From contig OZ218960.1 in assembly GCA_965112735.1 (NCBI GenBank), positions 2,232,001 through 2,296,000 on the forward strand: 64,000 nt of DNA. Reading direction: 5' to 3'. The translations under genes and the position numbers were made by a program. The stretch comes from Phaeosaccion multiseriatum. Taxonomy: Eukaryota > Ochrophyta, other classes. Positions 19,453 to 28,008 of this stretch are shown piece by piece. How positions within the stretch are numbered: the stretch's first letter is position 1; each line of letters starts with the position of its first letter. The notes beneath the pieces are model-generated. The model ran no database searches, was not told where the DNA came from, and saw nothing but the letters and a program-made list of their open reading frames with translations.

Positions 19453-22400
19453 ATGAGTGGCGGCAGGCGGCGGTCTCTGCAAGACCTTGGCGCTGCCGCT
19501 GCCACGAGCAGCAGCCGTAGCAGACACAGCTTCTTCAGAAAGAGCGGCGAGGCGGCTTGGAGGAATCGAGAGTCGTGGCCGGCTCTTCGGGAGCAGCTAT
19601 CGAGTCTGCCGCCAGAGCATGACGCGGAAGAGGCAGTGCGCGCCGTGCTCGGCAAGATTGCAGCTAGATCACTGCCCTGCACTCAGCTCGAGGCTTCAGA
19701 GTGCGGCAGGCTGGTTGCGACGCTGTGCACGTACTGTCCCACGAGAAGCCAAGACTTGTGCACACAGTTGGCGGCATTGGTTGCGCGGCTCTTTGAGCAG
19801 GGACAGAAAATGACCTTTCGACCGCTGGAGCTGGAGGTGACTGTGCTCTTACTCACGTCGCGGCTTGAGTTGCTGGGGAACTCCAACGACGCGTCGCTTG
19901 GGGGTATTCTTCGGGCGTTGGCGCAGGTTGCGACCGACCACGGGGCGCAGCTTCATGGGGCTGAAATCCTGCACCGTATTGTTCCTTTGCTCTTTCTGCA
20001 CGTGGATTCGAGTGTATTGGAGGCTCGCCACGCGGCCATTGACGCACTGGTTGGCTTCTCCTTGTCCTCAGGCAGAGATGCTTCAGAAGCAGCACTATCC
20101 AATTGGGAGTGCTTGCGCAAGGAGCAGCACGAGGCCTTGGCCCTTGCTCTGGTCGAGAATTTGTGCTCCGCGAGACTCTCTGATGCAGCCAGATATGTTC
20201 ACGTGCAAGCCTCTTGCGCCACTGGGCTGAGGATGATGGCCACATGCTGTGCACAGACCCTTGGCGTGATGTCTCCTCATGTGCCGCGCATCGTTTTGGC
20301 CCTCAACCACATTGTCCAGCCCCCTTCCACAAGCTCGAACGAAAAGGGAAAGCTCGACGATGGTTGGAGGACGCGAGTGGAGGGGGTGGCACTCCTCAGA
20401 GCCCTGGCGCTGACCAGCCCCAAACTTATGCAATCTCATTGGACGCTGTTCCTTCCCATGGCGGCGACACGACGACCACTGCCTGACACTCCACCACCAC
20501 CACCATCAACTGCCCCAGCCTTGGTTCTCCCAGCAGGGCTCCTCAACCTTTGTGAAAGCGATGCGTCTGAGAAGGTCAGGGCCGGGGCCGCCGCTGCCGT
20601 CAGCAGTCTTGTTGGTGGAGCTCCGTTGCGCGTGTGGCTGGCCTCTTCGTCGCACCAGGGCTCTTCTGCAGGGGGGGAGCACAGCAATGTGCGAAAGATT
20701 ATGGACCAGCTTCACATGAGATTGAATGCTTGTCTGCACAGCGAAAAGTCGCAGCAAGTGCTGGCCTTGCTATGCGAGTGCGTGTGTGTTGTCACAGGAC
20801 TCATGCCTTACACCCAGGGGGGAGAAGGAGGAGGACACGGGGGCGCGGAGGCAGAACAGCAGCAAAAGCTGATGGGACAGGATCGTCTTTTAGGAGAGCT
20901 CATGCGCACGCTAGCTGCGCTGGTGTTTGCAGAGGACAGCACCTGGCCCACTCGCAACCTGGCGACCCAGACTCTCGTCAATGTTTTGCATCCCCCGGGA
21001 GTGCCCCACGCCCCGCCCTGCCTTTTGGTGATCAATGCTTTTTGCGCAGGTGGGACTTTCGACCATCACACCACCCCCTTTCTTGACAGCGTGCTGCAAG
21101 CGCTCGAGGAGGAGAGCCCTCTGAGGCCCATGCGGGCAGGCCTTTTGCTGCTTCTCGCGAAGGTCGCCAAGACATACCCTTGGCATTTGCTCTCCCGCAA
21201 GAGCACTTTTGCCTGCCTGTCGGAGACGCTGTTTCGGCTGTTTGGAGACGAGGATCAGAACATTCGGCTGCACTCCCTCAAGCTGCTGGAGGAAGTACTG
21301 CTCTGCAGAAGCAAGCTCGTGACTGGGCAGCACTTCCTGTCCGAGGCCTACGTGAGCGCGCTTTGCACACGCCACTTGAGCCGCGCGCTGCAAGACCCCT
21401 TCCACGGAGTAAGAGCTGTAGCCTGCTCTTGCCATTGGTGAGTGAGTGTACAGTTCCTTTGAAAAGGAAAGAGGAGTTGTGGTGTACGTTGCGGCTCATT
21501 GACTGTCCACCCACCCCCCAAAGTGCTCTGTCAGTCCAAGACTGGACGGGCTTGAAGGCTGAGGACCGGAGCCAGTGCGTTGAGCGCGTGTTTGCGGGTG
21601 TGGCAGATACGCACCCGGGGGTCGTAGCCTTGGCGGTCAAAGTGGTGGGCACTCTGGCCGGGCTGGCATCAGCTGGGGAGGCAGGCCACACCATCTTTGG
21701 GGCGCCAGCCTTCCAGTCCAGGGCAGTGGATGCTCTGCTCGGGCTCTTGCATGCTACAACAAATCAGAGCATTCGGTCGCAGGTGAGAGGCCACAAGCCT
21801 ATGTATGGATCAACGCTTTTTGTTGCCCCTTCGCCTGACCCACCGCAGGCCTTTCTTGCGGTCAGCAATATGGCGGCTGCTCTGTTTGCCCTCGCAGCAG
21901 GTGATGGTGCTGCTGCTGTCCCTGCGGCCAGTCCTCGAGCAGGAGCGCTGGACCAGAACCGACTACAGGAGCTGCTGGCGGTGACAGTGGCGGCCATCGG
22001 TGACGCGGATCGGATATCTGCGGGGGCCATTCGCGCAGCTGGTTTGTTGGCGTGCCTGGTCAGCGGCTGTCCGCGGCTCCAGGACGAGGCCATTTGCTCC
22101 CTCCTGGGGGGCGCCTTTGGTGGACAGCCCCCAGCGGTGGAGGACGAGCTGGCTGCGCTGCACCTGCCCAGGACGCAGAGTGCCAAGGGGCGCTGGAACT
22201 GCTGCAATGCGCTCAGCGTGCTGCTGCAGCACCCCTCCGTACAGGCGAGGCTGGCCGAGGCATCGTGGAGACACCTTGCTACCAAGGTGCTCTGCGCAGC
22301 CGTTACGTACGACGAGAGCTTCAAGGTGCGGATACACGCTGCCGCTGCTCTGAGATCGAACAAGTCCCCGCAAGCGCACGGGAAGGGTATCTTACTCCTG

Positions 22401-23036
22401 TTGCGAACTGCCATCCTCGGCTTCCCGGTAGGTTGAGGCGTGTTTCAAACAGCAGCTGGTCCTTCCCTTTTCACACTCACACACACACACACACACACAC
22501 ACGCGCGCGCGCAGGTATTTGCCTCCCGATCTACCGACGACGCGAGTCAGCGGAAGTTCGCGTCCAAGCTGGAGCAGGAGCTCAGGAAGCTCGCGTGGCA
22601 CACCTTGACTCTCGTACTGCTCCTCGTGCCGACGGAGGAGGAGCAGCAAAGCCTTTGGGACCACAGCGACATTTGGGGGCAAGCAGCGTGGCTCTGGACC
22701 GACACGAGCAGCGCGGCGTGTGAGGGGGCAGAGTTGGACATGCACGAGTACAAGCTCTCTGTGGCCAGCGTGTTGGCCGAGCTGCTCGACGCGTGTCACT
22801 CATCATCGGACGAAGCACAAAGCACCCAGGGATGGGAGAGGCGTGCGCCCGTAAAGACTGTCCTACTGCTCCGAATCCGCTCAGTCATGTTGACTCAGCC
22901 GTACGTGCCTCAGAGCGAGGTGCGAGCGCTACAAACGGAGGTGGAGCGAGCCTTGAGGTACTGCCTTTGGGGCATGGAGCAGGGGGTGGTCTTTGATTAC
23001 AGCGGCAGCAGCAGCAGGGTGCAGGAGGAGATTTGA
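19453..23036 (+). CDS. HEAT-repeat protein, HEATR6-like
   Basis: Exons 19453-21437, 21524-21782, 21849-22427 and 22515-23036 join to 1114 residues, close to animal HEATR6 (about 1180). The whole chain is an alpha-helical HEAT/ARM solenoid: for example LVEARHAAIDALVGF-like helices near residue 195, RVEGVALLRALALTSPKLM near 315, and IRLHSLKLLEEVLL near 605. The most diagnostic block is GRWNCCNALSVLLQHPSVQ followed by DESFKVRIHAAAALR, matching HEATR6's RWN.CYAMGN...NFKVRI.SAAAL. Function is poorly known even in animals; HEAT solenoids serve as scaffolds or transport adaptors. No signal peptide. The last intron ends in a CA/CG repeat right before the 3' splice site. Confidence 0.82.
22478..22514. 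repeat. (CA)n(CG)n tract in HEATR6 intron 3
   Basis: CA dinucleotides followed by CG dinucleotides, ending at the AG acceptor. Confidence 0.9.
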
Positions 23037-23246
23037 TTTGTGTTTACTCTCTCTCTCTCTTGACGTGCTTGGTCGGAGGTCAGCTGCTTGGGTGCGGCTT
23101 TATTTACTTCCCGCCCTCAGCTCAGAGCGTATTTAACATCACCCTTGTCGCTCTACATGCCTACCGTATGTACATACACGGCCGCCTGTCATTGCGGGCC
23201 TGCGTCCCGTCGGGGGCCGGAGCGGGGAGGAGGGTCTTCCCTCTCG

Positions 23247-24194
23247 TCACGCGGTGCTGCGCGCTTCCCCCAGTTGGTGCCAACCCGTTTCATTCACGTG
23301 GAACACGTTAATGTGGCCACCAGAGTAGGCGTCTCGATGAGTGGCGTACCGCACGGCCCGAGTGCCTGTGTTGAGGATGTGGACAAGGGCCCAGGGACGA
23401 ACGAAGTGTAAGAGCAGCAGCAGCAGCAACAGGGAGAGAAGCAGCAGCAGCTCACTCACCCAGGTCTGCCGCTTCTCCTATTGTCATGTTGAACCGATAG
23501 TCCGTGTCCAGGACTCCGTAGGCGTAGGTGCTTCCTGAGCCCACCGCAAAATAGTCCCCGGCCATCCGTGAACCTTCACTGTCTACATAATATATGCCCC
23601 CACCAGTTCCGGCATCCCAGCCCATCAGCATGGTGCCTACAGAGAGTGCCAGGCCTTTCAGACCGTGGAGCGTCATGGAGAGCATTAGCGATGCGCTCTT
23701 GAGGCTCCCAGGACTGCCTCGCTCCAGTTCCAGTGCTTTCATCTGATGCATGCATGCAAGGGAATGAAGAGCACTGTCAATATAAACGACAAGGGGGGGA
23801 GGGCCTTGATTGGTCTCCCACTCACCCGTTTCGTCAAATGTCTTAGCCAGAAGGAGCAGTCCGCCGCCCCTCCGGCCATGGTGCCCAAAATAGTATCTGT
23901 GACAGGAATGACTTTCATCACCGACCTCGACCCAATGAAAGATCCCATGCTCGCTCGAGAGTCTACCGCCGCAATCACGCCCCCCTCAAATGTCAGCGCC
24001 ACGGTCGTGGTCCCATGTCTGCAATGGATTGGCTCCGCCCCAGGAGCTTCAATCTCGTGTTGGGCGGAGACTCCAAGCTCCTTGCCATTGAACACCGCTG
24101 CTGCTCCCGCTGCTGCTATGGGTCCTCTACCGGAGCATACTGTTGCTGCTGCTGTTATCCGTAAGCACAGTAGCAATATGCCTGCCAGTCGCAT
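23247..24194 (-). CDS. PSMB5: 20S proteasome beta5 subunit (chymotrypsin-like) with a hydrophobic leader
   Basis: Exons 24194-23826, 23742-23460 and 23365-23247 give 256 residues. Autocleavage of the HG/TTTVAL junction (after Gly61) exposes the catalytic Thr. Counting from it, Asp17 (AVDSRAS) and Lys33 (SVMKVI) are kept, and [13 protein letters not shown] is a beta5 hallmark, as is [16 protein letters not shown] near the end. It is therefore an active chymotrypsin-like subunit. The 61-residue propeptide starts [17 protein letters not shown], which looks like a cleavable signal peptide, unusual for a cytosolic/nuclear proteasome subunit. It has no Phe at the predicted cleavage site. Either the leader is an assembly propeptide that happens to be hydrophobic or the subunit is routed elsewhere. 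It is head-to-head with AMMECR1, as little as 43 bp apart. Confidence 0.95.
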
Positions 24195-24237
24195 TGGTCA
24201 ATGTGTGGGACTCTGTGAACCGCATCGAAGAACCAAC
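24195..24237. promoter_or_regulatory. Very short divergent gap between PSMB5 and AMMECR1 starts
   Basis: Only 43 bp (115 bp if AMMECR1 starts at 24310) separate the two start codons, so promoters and 5' UTRs must overlap each other or the coding sequences. Confidence 0.5.
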
Positions 24238-24933
24238 ATGACCACAAGGAACAGTTCCTCTCCAATCGTAAAACGTAACAAACCCCCGCCGTCGCCCCCT
24301 CCCAGCAAAATGAGCCTGGCAGGGGAGGGCGTGCCCAAAGCGACACAGGATATGGCGGCCTACTGCTTTGCCGTCTTGGAAAACTGTCTCGCTGGTGCCC
24401 CTCCACCTCAGCCGACCTTTTGCACGGACACGCACTGCCCCTTCTTCGTGACCTGGGAGCTTCGCCAAGGCGGCAACGACGACCAACACCATCTGCGCGG
24501 CTGCATCGGAACGCTCTCTCCACGGCCCCTCTCCGATCTGGCTGACTACACTCGCAGCAGTGCTTTCAGAGATCGACGCTTCGATCCCATCGAAGAAAGG
24601 GAGCTTCCCAAGCTGCGTGTGGCGGTGAGCTTGCTCATCAACTACGAGGAGGCTAGCCACCCGGAAGATTGGGAAGTAGGCCTGCATGGAATCGTCATCA
24701 ATTTCTCCGACCATAAGGGAGGGAAATACACGGCAACCTATCTACCAGAGGTTGCGTCCGAGCAGGGCTGGACACAGAAAGAGGCCTTGGTCTCTCTCAT
24801 CCGCAAGGCTGGGTATCGTGGTACACCTAATGCGACTCTGATGGGGACCCTTTTCGTAACTAGGTACCAGAGTAGCAAAACGAGGCTCTCCTACTCTGAA
24901 TTTCTGGAGCACAGGTCATTGAGGGCCACGTAG
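24238..24933 (+). CDS. AMMECR1: AMMECR1-domain protein
   Basis: Single exon; 231 residues from ATG 24238, or 207 from the in-frame ATG at 24310 (MSLAGEG), just before the domain begins. Seen: AAYCFAVLENCL, CPFFVTWEL, the near-invariant LRGCIGTLSPRPL (near residue 86), YTRSSAFRDRRFDPI, ELPKLRVAVSLLINYEEA, GLHGIVINFSDHKGGKYTATY and LIRKAGY, all in the order of the AMMECR1 family, which is conserved in all eukaryotes and many archaea. The biochemical role is unknown; the LRGCIG core suggests an ancient enzymatic or RNA-related function. The open frame continues upstream, antisense to PSMB5, but that part has no homology. Confidence 0.93.
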   Translation: MTTRNSSSPIVKRNKPPPSPPPSKMSLAGEGVPKATQDMAAYCFAVLENCLAGAPPPQPTFCTDTHCPFFVTWELRQGGNDDQHHLRGCIGTLSPRPLSDLADYTRSSAFRDRRFDPIEERELPKLRVAVSLLINYEEASHPEDWEVGLHGIVINFSDHKGGKYTATYLPEVASEQGWTQKEALVSLIRKAGYRGTPNATLMGTLFVTRYQSSKTRLSYSEFLEHRSLRAT

Positions 24934-25890
24934 GAGCAAGAGAGAACACAACACGCTGCGAGTTGACACTAGCGTTGTACACAAACATGTACAAACATGG
25001 GAGGGAGGGAGGGAGGGAGGGAGGGAGGGAGGGAGCGAGTCGGCGATTTGTTCTGAAGGGGGTTGCTCAGGGCCTTCCGCCGTCAGCCCTCTTTTCGCGA
25101 GATCGACTTGAAGCAATTGTCTCTCGGGAGATGTCGTTGATGGTGACGCGAGGCTCCGATGCTGCCTACGGATGTGAAAAGCGGTGGAGGCACACCAGAG
25201 AGTATGGTCGGAACCACTGTGAGTAGTGAGAGGGCTCGGTAGTGACGGGGGGTTACGGGGTGGGGGGCGGTGTATTTATGAAATTGAGAACACAAACGGG
25301 TGGCCCTTAGGGAGGATGGGCTTTTTTTAAAAGCAGGTCGTGGCTGCGGATCCTTGAGCTCTGCAGCCAGCAGCGAGGAGGTGTACAAAAATGACACAAC
25401 ACAAATTGAGCCTTGATGCGATACCATTCATTCGTCTCATTTCTCTCACCCCCTGACGTGCTATCGATCCTATTTTGCTGCATGCGTTTGTCTCGATAGC
25501 TTTGCTGTTGGCACACGTAAATAGCTGATAGCGTCCCGGCTGGCTTGCCCTAACTTGTCGATCCTCTATCCTCTCATCCTCCAACTTGGGACCCAGCACA
25601 GAGAGCGACAGTTGACGGCGGAGAGCGACTTAAGAGTTGACCTCTGACGTGCGACCGAACTATCTTCGATAGCATGCTGCTGGCAGCTGCGGCAAGCCGG
25701 CCAGCACCAGGTAGCGGGTAATAAAACCAACAGAAAGCTTACACTACGACGTACGATACGTGAAAAAACAACAGGCAGCCAAGTGGGCCGACTCACAGAT
25801 GGTTCATCATCACACTTTCAGTTTCTTAGGTGATTCCTAAGTCAATAAAGCATTCCTCCGCCCCCTCACCTCTCGCTCTCATCGGTTGCA
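24934..25890. other. 957-bp repeat-bearing gap between AMMECR1 and the SR protein gene
   Basis: Contains a (GGGA)n tract at about 25000-25034, an oligo-T/A stretch at 25322-25331, and at about 25440-25740 a block that shares sequence with the 49-kb gap (listed separately). No gene is supported; short open frames lack homology and splice sites. The last 80 bp should be the SR protein promoter. Confidence 0.55.
25440..25740 (+). repeat. Dispersed repeat, copy A (related to 49155-49620)
   Basis: The core TCTCGATAGCTTTGCTGTTG, followed by GCACACGT, then a divergent link and CCGGCTGGC (about 25492-25545), recurs at 49173-49235 with scattered mismatches in the same orientation. Both copies are followed by GC-rich sequence with GCCGGC and CAGGTAGC motifs. 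No terminal repeats or transposase frame are seen. Probably a decayed non-autonomous element. Confidence 0.65.
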
Positions 25891-26775
25891 ATGGCTCGCC
25901 AAGGGGGAGGAGGCGGAGGAGCGCCCAATATCGAGGGCATGGTGACTCTCAAGGTGGATGGCATCAGCTACAAATCGACGAGCCAAGGTCTTCGAGAGCT
26001 GTTTGAGAAGTACGTGGGAGAGGGAAAAGAGGGTGAAGTTTGTGCGCCGGGAGAGCGGGGTGTAGCGGCGCCATGTGCACTGGAACGGAGGGGCGCAGTA
26101 GCTAAAAAGTAGCAGCCCTCCTCTTCCTCCTCCTCCTCCTCCTCCTCCTCCTCCCCCTCCCCCTCCTCCATATCCCCTCCTCTTACCCACTTCCTTTACC
26201 TCCTCCTCCTCGTCGCTGTGCTCCCCACTTACCCCTCTTTCCTCCTCCTCCCTTGTCTTTGATCCAGATACGGTGAGATTGGTGATGTCTACATTCCTTT
26301 GGACCGGAACACACGCGAGCCAAGGGGCTTTGCGTTTGTAAGGTTCCTCAGCCAAGGTGCGGCCGATGACGCCTTGGAAGGAATGGACGGGAGAGAGTAC
26401 CAGGGGCGAGAGCTCCGTATAGCCTTTGCACTGAGGCCTCGCGGCCCGGCTTTCAGTGACGGCGGCGGCGGCGGCGGTGGTGGTGGAAGACGAGACGGGG
26501 GCTACAGTGACAGAGGGGGCTACGGTGATAGAGGAGGTTACGGGGACAGGGGAGGTTACGGAGAGAGGGGAGGCTATGGAGACAGGGGAGATAGAGGCTC
26601 CCACAGATCTTCACCTCCTCGACGTTACAGAAGTAGGAGCCCTCCTTCACGCAGGAGTCGCTCCCCACCTGCGCGAGGGGGAAGCCGCTCCCCACCGCCC
26701 AGAAGAAGGCGCAGTCCGAGCCCGCGTAGAGGACGGAGCCCGAGCCCACGTCGAGGTCGGAGCCGGAGCAGGTGA
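25891..26775 (+). CDS. SR-family splicing factor (one RRM plus RS domain), SRSF2-like
   Basis: Exons 25891-26009 and 26268-26775 join (AA/GTACGT to CCAG/A) to 208 residues. RRM at about 16-95: RNP2-like VTLKVDGISY, then FEKYGEIGDVYIPLD, and RNP1 RGFAFVRFL. Next come a Gly-rich hinge with repeated GGYGDR units (about 105-140) and an RS tail with SRSPP and RRGRSPSPRRG repeats ending SRSR. This is the layout of SRSF2/SC35-type pre-mRNA splicing regulators, phosphorylated by SR kinases and nuclear. It fits a genome whose genes carry many introns. The intron contains a CCT-repeat stretch. Confidence 0.93.
26123..26208. repeat. CCT/CTC triplet-rich tract in the SR protein intron
   Basis: Imperfect CTC triplets on the sense strand. 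Confidence 0.85.
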
Positions 26776-27455
26776 ACGGGGCGATAAAAGGCTGATAGAC
26801 CCCTTGACTTGTGGTATAGAGAGAATGGGGGGGCGGAAGAGGAAGGACGCACATACTCTGGGCCTTTGAGAGAGAGTGAGAGAGAGGGAGAAGGGTGGTC
26901 CAGCAACACACAATGCATAGGGCGGCTTGGGTAGCGTGTAGCGTGTAGTGTGTAATGTAGGGCCACACACCTGTATGATGTGTCTCACTCCTCGTTCAAC
27001 AACACAATAATAGAGGGTAGGGGCGGTTGTGGTGGGAATACTGGTTTGGAGGCGAGGAAGCTGCCACAGGCCCTCCCATAGAAGACTGACCGGAGATGTA
27101 GACATTTGCTTGTGTGTGGATGACAGGAAAACCTGGGACAAGAGTACAAGCCTTTCTTTCCTTTCTTCTTTCTTCCCTTCAGCTTTTAGACCTAACAATC
27201 AAGGCCAATGGCTGTGACGCCGATGCCTTTCCTTTCTCCCCTCACGGTACAAGAGCGGGGCCGGTCGCCCTCCCATGTCATCAGCGGATTAAGCGGCCCA
27301 AGTAGCACACATACACATAGACACACTCACACGCGCGCACACACATACACATTCGTTCATTAGACCTTCACCAATATCGATCCCGTGATCCAATATCGAG
27401 TCGATCTGACATGGGTTGTTGCTGTTTTTGCGAGTTTTAAGAAGGTACAGCCAGT
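26776..27455. other. SR protein 3' flank, no gene seen
   Basis: GA-rich and CA-rich patches (26868-26892, 27300-27352) but no homology, no convincing frame and no RNA gene. It leads into the inverted-repeat elements. Confidence 0.45.
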
Positions 27456-27664
27456 CGGCCCCTGACATGCTTCTGAGGCGACCCTGCTTCCTGCTTCTGG
27501 CCGGCGCCAGCCGGCCAGGCAGGTTCCAGGTTCTGGGGGAAAGCCATGTAATAAGGCAATGATGAGGGCCAAGGCTGCTTCCTGCTTCTGGTGATTCTGG
27601 CCGGCGCCAACCGGCCTGCTTCCTGCTTCTGGGCTGGGCTGTCTCAGAAGCATGTCAGGGGCCG
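27456..27664. mobile_element. Foldback (MITE-like) element 1 with exact 21-bp terminal inverted repeats
   Basis: CGGCCCCTGACATGCTTCTGA at 27456-27476 is exactly matched in reverse complement at 27644-27664; one further inner base also pairs. Inside, CTGCTTCCTGCTTCTGG occurs three times, two of them next to GGCCGGCGCCAGCCGGCC-like palindromes. There is no coding capacity. I see no clear target-site duplication, so mobility is inferred only from the structure. Confidence 0.6.
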
Positions 27665-27677
27665 ATGAGAGGCCCCA

Positions 27678-27844
27678 GACTGGCCTAGAAGCCTATGCTT
27701 TAGGCCCTAGGCTCGACTAGGCCGCTCTAGGCCGGCCATTTTTTCTCCCTAGGCCTAGGCCGGGGGGGCTGCGCCAAAAATAGGCCTAGGCCGGGGTCCA
27801 GGCCGGCCAAATTTCGACTCTAGGCCTAGGCTTCTAGGCCAGTC
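27678..27844. mobile_element. Foldback element 2 with 18-bp inverted repeats, built of AGGCCTAGG motifs
   Basis: GACTGGCCTAGAAGCCTA at 27678-27695 is exactly matched in reverse complement at 27827-27844. The interior is almost wholly made of TAGGCC, AGGCCTAGG and GGCCGGCC palindromes, so the full 167 bp can fold on itself. It begins 13 bp after element 1. No frame, no evident target duplication. Confidence 0.6.
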
Positions 27845-28008
27845 GTCGCTCTGGGGCCGAAGAGGGACTTAATAATCACCTAAGAAAGTGTGTGTGTGTG
27901 TGCGTGGCCTGCTGTGTGCAGAATAGGGAGAGAGTGCGCTCAAATGGCGACGTAATCCGTAGAACCACCAGCATCAACACAAACAAACATATCCACATCA
28001 TTTGGCAA
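27845..28008. promoter_or_regulatory. PAN2 upstream region
   Basis: 164 bp between foldback element 2 and the PAN2 start; a (TG)n run at 27889-27902. The PAN2 promoter must lie here or in the element itself. Confidence 0.4.

Noticed and set aside
23746-24237. N-terminal extension of AMMECR1 antisense to PSMB5
   Set aside because: Frame is open by chance opposite the PSMB5 exon 1; no homology before the AMMECR1 domain.
27360-27653. Minus-strand frame of 97 codons
   Set aside because: Lies across foldback element 1 and its internal repeats; composition follows the repeats.
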